From: Effrenium voratum
Taxonomy: Eukaryota; Sar; Dinophyceae; Suessiales; Symbiodiniaceae
Assembly: GCA_963377175.1 (NCBI GenBank)
Contig: CAUJNA010001890.1
Span: forward strand, 496,315-560,314
Reading direction: 5' to 3'
Length of the DNA stretch: 64,000 nt
Shown here: one piece after another, positions 57,919 to 64,000 of the stretch
Position numbering within the stretch: position 1 is the stretch's first letter
How the letters are laid out: each line of letters opens with the position of its first letter
Translations under genes and position numbers: made by a program
Notes under the pieces: generated by a model
Seen by the model: the letters and a program-made list of their open reading frames with translations, nothing else
Told to the model about the DNA's origin: nothing
Database searches by the model: none

Positions 57919-60900
57919 GTACAAGACGGTTTCGGAAACCCAACGGAATGACACGATTCCCCTGCAAATACCAACAAACCATGGCTTATCCTGGTTTCAA
58001 AGTGTGCAAATAAACTTCGTCCATCCAGAGCATGTATATAACATACATGTGTATAATATGTATATATATATATGTATTATTATATCTATATATATATATA
58101 TGATAACAGTAAGTAAGCAGCTTTTTTCCTTCAAGTTGTGCACGATGTCTTCCCCTGGTTGCATACAGCCATAGCAGCTGGAAGCACTATGTTGGAATGG
58201 GTATCCTTTACGAGGGGTTGGGCAAGAGGGACACCAAAGGCCACACACACACACACACACTCCAGTTTGGGGTTCGCTTTGGAGACAAACCCGCATGAGT
58301 CAGAATCAAACCTTGCAGGTTGACGTGGTCTTCCCAAAGCCATGGAAAAAACAAAAACAACAAAAACTGGCGGAGTCAGGCAAAGAGACGTGGTCTACTC
58401 AAAGCCATGTACCATAATTTAAACGATGGCTGGGCCTGTACCGCTGGCAATGTCCCATACCCTCCCTCTGACCCGGGTTTGGTTGTGGCAATTGCCGAGC
58501 GTTGACCCGGGATGTGGATGGTTTGTCACTGTGGGTGGATGGACGAAATCCGCTTCTGGCACCAGGGTGACACCATGATTGAAATCATTGTCTTCGAATC
58601 ATTCCGTTGGGTGACTTCTTATGTGCTGCGAATTGGATTTTGTCCATCCACAGTATCACTCTCTCTCTCTCTCTCTCTGTTGCGGCCAGAGACCCTTCTA
58701 GCCACTTCCAAGCCCCAAACTTCCCCACAAGCACTCTCGGATTTGGCGTGTTTCTGTCCACAACTTCATATACCCGTGTTGGCGGCTAATTGGAAACCCA
58801 TCCAACAAAAGAATCGGAAAGGGGGGTGTCTCCTTGGTGTCTCCTTTCAATGCATCGGGGGTTGCTCCAATTGGTACATTCGCATTTCCCAAAACCAAGG
58901 CGGTTCCATGCGCCTACCTTCAAAGCCGAAAGTCTTGCCAAATGGGGCTTGATAAATGGGGCTTGATCAGAATTCTCTGGCTTGATCAGAATTCCTGGCC
59001 CCCAACTGACCATGGGTAACTTTTCCAGCCGGAGCCTTTACACCAAGGGGTACGTGGTGCCCTCAAACAGCCAAACACTCATTTGCGCGTGCGGGGGGTG
59101 ATCCTTTGCCACTCTCCCGGCCTGGCGAGGGGACAGCCAGAACGGCCACTTCCCAGCCTCAGAAACCCAAGCTGAAAACCACATGGGTGTTTATTCAACA
59201 GCTGCTGGGTCTTTGCCCGGATCTCCTGGGCTCTAGGCTAGGGATCCCAGGAGGTTGGGCGGTTCTCGGGAGGATTTTTTGGGATGGGGGCAGTTCCGAG
59301 GTGCCCGGTTCCGGGGATGCGCGGGGGGAGCTCCGACTTCTCAAGTCGCGCAAGCGTGGCCTCATGCAGTTGGGATATCACCCGAGCTTTGGTTTGACGG
59401 TATCTGCCGGTGGTACCTGAACTCCATGTGTTTCTTAAAAACGCGTTGTTGCGCGCAAAAATGATGGGTGAATTCCTTCTTAAGTACAAGGGTAGCTTGA
59501 GGGTGCCCGGCTTTTCGGGGATGACAAGGGAAAACACGGAAGCCCTCTTGAGGCCCAGAAAGAAAAGAACCCAAGGCGTTTAGACTCCATTTCCCTCGGG
59601 GTAGTTAACGCCAGCGCTGAGCTGCAGACGTAGTGCTCCATGAGAATCGCAGACCTGGGGTCATGGGTAACACCGTGTATATTTCCGGGCGTGTTACCGT
59701 GAGCCTTCGGGTAATTGCTGAAAAGGAAAAGGAGACGACCATCGCAGCTTTCAAAGCGGGACAGCATAGGCGTAACCAGTAAATTACAACCAGAAACTTA
59801 GAATATAACATCGACCACCCAAGGCCAACGGTCAATCTGCACAACCGATGGGAGACCATACAGCACCGGTGCCTACCTGCATAAAACCGATGGGCCAGGG
59901 CCCAAACCCGACACAGCAATTTCGTTCCGGATTGCATAAGAGGGACACCAAAACGAAACCACCCTAGGGTTCCAGCACCCACGCGGAGACTGTAGGTCGT
60001 CCCGGAAGTATTACATCACTCAACCCAGCTAGGCACACTTCCTGCAGCGAATCGAAAACACCTTACAGGCTTCACAAGGGAATTGGCGCTTCATTCATTG
60101 GATTACACAGAGTGCCTTGCAGGATAAATCCTACAATCACCCTCTTGACAAGGACTTGGATCCTCTAAAACAGCTAGTATTCCCGAAGTTGCTTCCAAGG
60201 GGTCCTTCTCAGCCCACCTTTGGCTTTCGCTTTGACTCTTTGTTGAAGCCTGCTCGCCTTTTCAACAGGACAAGTACCCATTGTAGCTTGGCTTCAAGAA
60301 AAAGGAACAACTCGGTTGCTCCTGAGGGACCCGGCAACAAAAGGTTAATCCTTTCCAGCACTCTCACGCAAAAACTGGACCAACTCACGGAAACCTAATA
60401 GTCTAATCAGGTCGATTCGCTTTGCGAGTGAGCCCTTTAATTCAGCTTAAGGGAATCACTCGCTGATGAGGAATTCTCCTATAGGGGCGAACTTATGGGG
60501 CGCTGAACAACTTGGGTGCTGCAGATGCCCGAGCAACAAGTTTATTTGTTTGCTGGTTAAAAAGGACACATTCATGAGGGGTGTCCAAAAAAAGTTAAAG
60601 TCTAAAGATCCAAGCCAATAGCAGTACCTGGAGTCTCTTTAAAAATGGGTCCATGACTCCTTTATTTTGGGTGACCAACCATTTTGATTCGGGTCATGGA
60701 GACTCCAGGTAAACCAGAGCAGCCCATCCATGTTTAACCAAAGTAACCTAAAAAGGGCAAATCCAAAAGTTTAACATCCAGAAACTCGGGGAGTGAGCTT
60801 GCCCAAGTTTTCCTTGTGGCTGTCATGAGAATTCACTCCCTTGGGGCGTTTCCACTCCGCGAAACCGGTGGGCTCTTCGGAGGCCGCGGCATGCGCTCAA

Positions 60901-62314
60901 TGGAGCCCAGGATGGCCCGGTGGATCACCACCTCAGATCGTCAAGAGATGGGTTTCTTTCTCGGTTTCTACCCCCAAAAAGGGGTCGTCAAAATGGCAAC
61001 ATGGGTTCCCTTTTTGGACCTATACTCGGTTTCTTTCTGCTCCCCTAAGTGAAAACTTTAGTAGTTTAATACGGAAAACCCATTAGTTGGCAACAAGTTG
61101 AAGTCCTAACATCCAAGCAACATGCACCAAAGTTTTGAACACAAAAAGGGTGCGTTGGATGGTGAACAATTCGGAAGCCCAACCACTAAACCAACTAAAA
61201 CCAACGTAAACAAACAAACAAAAACTGTCTGGAACCGGATTGGCTGGGAACCACCAAGACGAGACTGGGCTTCTCTTGAACAAAGCAGGTGTGTTGGGTA
61301 TGTGTCAAAGACGCCATGGCGTATGTCCCTTGCATTTCCCTCTTAAACCTGAAATTCAGCAGGTGTCCCGGGATACGTCCCCATGGTATTTGAATAAATG
61401 CTGGCCCATGGTATCCCCGTACCGTAGCTGACAGCTAATATTGACTGCTGTTTGGTTTTGCTAGCCCGCAGTTCACGAGTCCACGAAGTGGCTGGGTAGC
61501 GCAAATCCTTCGGAATGGCAACTTCTTGACCAGGAGAACCCAACCACTTACTACGTGCGGGGGGTGATTCAAGAAGCCCAGTTGAAACAAGGGGGCACTC
61601 AGTTATTCAGTAACTCTGGAAAGAAAAGGGAACCCTTTTTTGACCATTTTTAGTGGGGCAGCCACCAAAAAAGAAGGGGGAACAGGGTGCTGCTGCACAA
61701 CTGAGGGCATTTCCGGGGAAAGCTACGAGGCACGTCTCCGGCGGGGTCCGGAGGATCTGGAATCCCAGTTGAAGGACTTGTGAACCGCTTGAGTCTCCAT
61801 GACCCGTGGAAAAAGGGTCATAACCCCTTGGTTTTGGGTGACCAACCATTTTAAAGGGTCATGGAGACTCCAGGTATACAGGTCATTATCGCTTCCCGTT
61901 TCCCCTAAACGTGTGACAATTCGGGCTGGTCCGCTGGTGTGTTTGGTTGGACATGTTTAGAGCTCGTTCCCCATATCCCGAACCCCAATGAACCATAGAC
62001 AAATCCAGAACTTTCGACCAAAGCTCATAAATGGCCTGGCCCCAAGTTCAATTGATGGTTTTGCCGCGTTGCTTGTGGCTTCGCTTTCAGCCAACCTCAA
62101 TGAAGGTAGTCCGCAAAACACCAACCTGAATCCTCAAAAAATCCTTGAAAATTCGGATATTGCCCCGAAATTATGGGGCGAACTCCCCCTGTTTTTTGGT
62201 AGTTTGAGGGTGCAGGAGGTCCAAATGGGGCCCCGGTCTCCCTACCCTCCGCGCGGATGGGGCTCGGACGGGTCGCTCGAAGCCGTTCTTCAGGCGGCCC
62301 TCCCGCCAGATCAC
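46404..62314 (-). CDS. TARS: threonyl-tRNA synthetase, C-terminal half (gene in 9 microexons)
   Basis: Charges tRNA-Thr with threonine (class II aminoacyl-tRNA synthetase, cytosol). Exons in transcript order: 62314-62270, 60931-60891, 59654-59630, 59157-59122, 57442-57395, 56355-56317, 54631-54581, 52697-52648, 46479-46404. Joined in phase they give about 137 residues that follow the family without a stop. They run through motif 3 (HRAILGSIERM, with its conserved Arg), then AGKWPFWLSPRQ, then the anticodon-binding domain VMVVPVG..NDYA, TLNKK, VVGADEQ and SVNLRSRE, ending in FVAKLDAE. The order and spacing match eukaryotic ThrRS, except for about five residues missing between TLNKK and VVG (a missed tiny exon or a real deletion). 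The N-terminal domains, editing domain and motifs 1-2 are not seen and should lie beyond 63-64 kb. The stop codon was not located. Donors are 4 GT and 4 GC; every acceptor is AG|G. Identity is secure; exact exon ends are inferred. Confidence 0.88.
47049..47058. repeat. left target-site duplication GGGCGGCGAC
   Basis: Direct repeat of the 10 bases at 51929-51938, in the same orientation, flanking the composite element exactly at the outer ends of its inverted repeats. Confidence 0.72.
47181..51400. repeat. 32-base satellite array
   Basis: About 130 copies of a 32-base unit: GGAATAAGAA twice, then GGTCAATAGAAA. Variants replace GGTCAATAG with TGTGAATAG, GGTGATTAG or GGTAAATAGG. The order of variants suggests higher-order blocks: 47.9-48.5 kb and 50.7-51.4 kb run nearly parallel. 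Degraded copies cluster at 50.1-50.45 kb. The array runs into the gap, so its true length is unknown. Confidence 0.95.
51401..51500. other. assembly gap (100 N)
   Basis: Exactly 100 N between the 32-base satellite and the TAG/TAA microsatellite; a round-number scaffold gap of unknown real size. Confidence 0.99.
51501..51813. repeat. TAG/TAA trinucleotide microsatellite
   Basis: Over 300 bases of TAGTAGTAA-type repeats with irregular TAA insertions. It lies directly inside the right inverted arm of the composite element. Confidence 0.97.
51929..51938. repeat. right target-site duplication GGGCGGCGAC
   Basis: Direct repeat partner of 47049-47058. Removing the element and one copy would restore a GC-rich stretch of about 60 bases that itself looks exon-like on the minus strand. 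Confidence 0.72.
52073..52175. repeat. family G element
   Basis: CTTCCCGAGCGGATGGCC ... CCACTAGAATGGTTTTCCC ... AAAGTCCAGGAACTTGTGG; the ends are weakly inverted. Other copies: 6440-6545, 9508-9566, 24310-24392, 25083-25172, 36033-36108, 43178-43256, 53722-53822. Confidence 0.7.
52648..52697 (-). CDS. TARS: ThrRS exon with VVGADEQ
   Basis: Fifty bases encoding VAVVGADEQSKLSVNL plus two bases of Arg. It corresponds to the ILVVG.kE...tVnvR strand of ThrRS. Acceptor CAGAG|GTTGCC, donor TGAG|GCTCGC (GC type). The intron that follows is the one carrying the large satellite element. Confidence 0.85.
54581..54631 (-). CDS. TARS: ThrRS exon with TLNKK
   Basis: Seventeen codons, AETSGKTLNKKAALGMR. 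TLNKK is the family motif of the anticodon-binding domain. Acceptor CACAG|GCCGAG and consensus donor GAGG|GTGAGG. About five residues fewer than usual separate TLNKK from VVG in the next exon. Confidence 0.85.
54950..55665. repeat. region with dispersed TTACGC words
   Basis: About 13 copies of (GC)TTACGC(G) at irregular spacing, in three clusters: 54955-55087, 55261-55302 and 55583-55655. The word is not frequent elsewhere in the window. Inverted-repeat elements are absent from this stretch. A plus-strand acidic run DDSEEEDDEE is encoded at about 55.13-55.16 kb. Confidence 0.7.
56317..56355 (-). CDS. TARS: ThrRS exon, anticodon-binding helix
   Basis: Thirteen codons, VERQLNNYGFHAE, matching the V..QL...GF.A. 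helix and strand after NDYA. Acceptor CAGAG|GTCGAG, donor CGAG|GCACGC (GC type). Joined to the previous exon it gives the normal spacing of the family. Confidence 0.85.
57395..57442 (-). CDS. TARS: ThrRS exon, start of anticodon-binding domain
   Basis: Sixteen codons, VMVVPVGALFNDYAVW, the first beta strand and turn of the HGTP anticodon-binding domain (family pattern VMV.PVG....DYA). Acceptor GCCAG|GTGATG, donor CTGG|GTTCGC. Confidence 0.9.
57660..57785. repeat. family H element
   Basis: TACCCTGGGGTTCAACC ... GGTTTGAACCCCAGGGA inverted ends, with ATTTAGATGATGACAATCC and TTGTTTTAATGG inside. Other copies: 12768-12882 and 35330-35442. Confidence 0.8.
57876..57912. repeat. TA microsatellite
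   Basis: Interrupted TATATA run. Similar runs are at 10136-10161, 17199-17256 (two arms around a short spacer, able to fold back), 41633-41653, 58062-58101 and 62969-62990. All are in introns or spacers. Confidence 0.93.
58243..58262. repeat. CA microsatellite
   Basis: ACACAC run of about 20 bases. Further dinucleotide runs: CT at 58658-58678, CA at 46888-46898 and 63455-63472. Confidence 0.93.
58529..58653. repeat. family A element (full copy)
   Basis: CTGTGGGTGGATGGACG ... GTCCATCCACAG with a diverged core, directly followed by a CT microsatellite. In a ThrRS intron. Confidence 0.83.
59122..59157 (-). CDS. TARS: ThrRS exon, WPFWLSPRQ
   Basis: Twelve codons, AGKWPFWLSPRQ, a near-invariant stretch of eukaryotic ThrRS at the junction of the catalytic and anticodon-binding domains. 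Acceptor CTGAG|GCTGGG, donor CCAG|GCCGGG (GC type). Phase 0 at both ends. Confidence 0.93.
59630..59654 (-). CDS. TARS: ThrRS 25-base microexon
   Basis: One G completing Met, then eight codons SAILMEHY. It continues ERM..AIL.EHY, exactly as in ThrRS after motif 3. Acceptor CCCAG|GTCTGC and donor CTAC|GTCTGC: the first six bases of this exon and of the following intron are identical. Confidence 0.85.
60891..60931 (-). CDS. TARS: ThrRS exon, class II motif 3
   Basis: Forty-one bases encoding VVIHRAILGSIER plus two bases of the next codon. This is the motif 3 signature of threonyl-tRNA synthetase, and the Arg of ERM contacts ATP in the family. Acceptor CTGAG|GTGGTG; donor GCAT|GCCGCG (GC type). 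The split Met codon is completed by the first G of the next exon. Confidence 0.9.
61789..61876. repeat. family E element
   Basis: TTGAGTCTCCATGACCC ... GGGTCATGGAGACTCCAGG, a nearly perfect hairpin of about 88 bases in a ThrRS intron. Confidence 0.83.
62270..62314 (-). CDS. TARS: ThrRS exon before motif 3
   Basis: Fifteen codons in phase 0, read as VIWREGRLKNGFERP. The final ERP joins the next exon to give ...RPVVIHRAILGS, the usual approach to motif 3. Acceptor is CAG|GTGATC, donor CCC|GTCCGA. The first ten residues are not conserved enough to identify alone; the assignment rests on phase and on the RP junction. Confidence 0.7.
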
Positions 62315-63199
62315 CTGCCCAGGAAACAAAGGGGCATGGCGGAAGGGCCTTGGTTGCTGTTGACCCCACTGCAAAAAGTTTAACTGTTTTTGAGGTTTCG
62401 TGGAAAACACCTTGATTTCCCAAAAAGCTACAGTCTAAAGATCCAACCCAATAGCAGTCAAGGGGTTTCAAGCAAGACCGGTCAACAGGAGGCATATGGA
62501 GGAAAGCCGTGAGCAGCTAAGAAAGCAAGCCCTTCAAGTGGAAGGTCTTCACACTGCTTCCAGGCAAAGGGTTTCAATTTGTTCTCCTCTGAGAAATCAA
62601 CTCGGATTTTGTTCGTCTTTCCCGGAAATCCACAAATGGCACCCAGCTCAGGATGTTCCACCCCTCGGATAGGTCTTTGGGCCCTGGGCGGTAGGGGTGG
62701 CTGTAAAAAGCCAGCGAGTTGATCTGCAATGGCAGGACCTACATCCTATCAGAGACCCGACCAACCCCAGCCCAAAGCCGCCTACCCCCAGCGGTGAATG
62801 GGGTTAACAAGCCTTAGTGAGCCAGGTAAGGTCAAATCAGGCTAGATGAGGCCTTCAGGCCACAAATCTTGGGGGATGAGGATGTAGGCTCACCATCTTT
62901 GATCCTTTTTTTGGTCCCATGAATAAATCTTTAAGGCACAAGGAAACGGGGGATACAGAAAAAGAACCTCCATATATATATATATATATACGAACCCCTG
63001 GTATGAACCCCAAGTTGGGATAATCCACCGTGAGTTGTGGCGTAATTCTGGGAACTCGTCAAAATGGCAACATGGGTTCCCTTTTTGGACCACTACTCGG
63101 TTGCTTTCTGCTCCCCTGCTAAAAGCAAAACTTTTAGTGGTTTAATGGAAAACCCATTAGTTGGTCCTAACATCCAAGCAAAATGCACCAAAGCTTTCA

Positions 63200-64000
63200 C
63201 ACCCTGCGCAATGGCAAAATCACACATTGCAAGCCAGTGAACTCTTCCGAATCACCAGTCCATTCAGGCCATTGCCAAGGGCGAGCGTCAAATGTCACAA
63301 GTATGCACAATTCTGCTTCGAATCATGCTTATGCCTTTGGTCCGACTTTGACACCACTGTGAACTTGGCCAAGATTTGTGTGTCTCGTCAAAGCCGGTGC
63401 TGAAGTCGCCCGTGAAAAAAAACACAAAAGTGTACCGTTCTGGGGTTCCATAGTTGACACACACACACACACGCACTCACCTAGGTTTTAAAGGGAAACC
63501 CACAGTTAGACTAGCATTCCTCCAGGTTCTTCATTGACTTGAGCCCTGAGACAAACTTATTCTGGTATTTGCGGATATCCTCTTTGGGATTGCTTGAAAG
63601 GGGAAGCAAAGGAAAGCCGACCATTTCCATTTTCCCCGGGAAAGGAGGGGTTGCCCTTTTCGTCGGGGCAATGAGAAAACTCCGCCAACGGAGCTGCTCC
63701 CCAGCCAGAAGTCTCAACCCAAACGCGGGATCCAGGCCGAGCGTCCCTTTCAAGCAGCCAAGACAAACTAAAATCGGCACACCCATTCTTAGACCCTGGG
63801 TCCCCGCCCCACCTTATCCCCCCTCTTTCCCTCGCCCTAATTTATTGCCAATCTTCCATTTGCTTCTTCGCGGAAATATGTCCAGTAGTTATATCAATTC
63901 CCTTTCAGACAAGCAAGGGACAACTTGCATTTCAGCAAAAGGAAGCTATTAAGGCCGTAATTTGCTATACCTCGCCCAATAAGGCTCAGTAACCCTTGCT
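63200..64000. other. right flank, upstream of the seen ThrRS exons
   Basis: A GC-rich stretch at 63.6-63.78 kb is open on both strands (minus reading LRLLAGEQLRWRSFLIA), but I could not tie it to ThrRS motifs 1 or 2. A family F copy lies at 63855-63950 and a CA run at 63455-63472. Nothing else is supported. Confidence 0.35.

Noticed and set aside
1..64000. tRNA, rRNA and spliced-leader RNA genes
   Set aside because: Looked for cloverleaf-type GGTTCGAATCC arms and the spliced-leader core; no convincing match seen by eye. A covariance search would be decisive.

Overview
This looks like nuclear DNA of a eukaryote with very long, repeat-packed introns and very short exons. The best fit is a dinoflagellate. 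The reasons are: exons of only 25 to 124 bases separated by introns of about 0.3 to 6 kb; all three recognised genes on the same (minus) strand; splice junctions of the form GT or GC ... AG|G, with about half the donors being GC; and dense families of short inverted-repeat elements (MITE- or introner-like). There is no bacterial gene architecture, and no tRNA, rRNA or CRISPR was seen. The species cannot be named from the sequence. A run of 100 N at 51401-51500 marks a scaffold gap. No long open reading frame here is a gene: the genes had to be reassembled by eye from microexons whose phases agree.

Layout, read along the minus strand from right to left. (1) About 62.3 to 46.4 kb: the 3' part of a cytosolic-type threonyl-tRNA synthetase gene in nine exons, from just before class II motif 3 through the anticodon-binding domain. 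Its 6.2 kb intron holds a roughly 4.9 kb composite element: about 110-base terminal inverted repeats, a 32-base satellite, a TAG/TAA microsatellite and a 10-base flanking direct repeat. (2) About 45.2 to 39.5 kb: GC-rich, exon-like pieces encoding Pro/Ala/Glu-rich sequence, not assigned. (3) About 37.1 to 31.4 kb: exons encoding a GST-C-like domain of the eEF1B beta/delta N-terminal type. It may be a separate gene or an appended domain of the preceding gene. (4) 28.9 to 30.8 kb: an element-poor island with open frames on both strands, identity unknown. (5) About 27.87 to 11.80 kb: an AAAP (SLC38-like) amino-acid transporter in 14 exons with 11 membrane segments, ending in a TGA at 11802. (6) About 10.7 to 1.7 kb: further minus-strand exon-like pieces of one or more unidentified genes.

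The two translation-related units (charging of tRNA-Thr, and an elongation-factor-type interaction domain) lie next to each other on the same strand. The transporter has no obvious functional tie to them. Such same-strand runs of unrelated genes are normal for dinoflagellates.

The rest, well over 90 % of the window, is intron or intergenic DNA. It is largely built from at least eight families of 60-140 base elements, usually with terminal inverted repeats (families A to H below), plus tandem arrays: a 38-base repeat at 21.6-22.1 kb, a 10-base repeat at 23.78-23.86 kb, the 32-base satellite at 47.2-51.4 kb, and TA, GA and CA runs. No transposase was recognised. Splice sites were chosen by eye using the AG|G rule and phase agreement, so exon ends may be off by a few bases.
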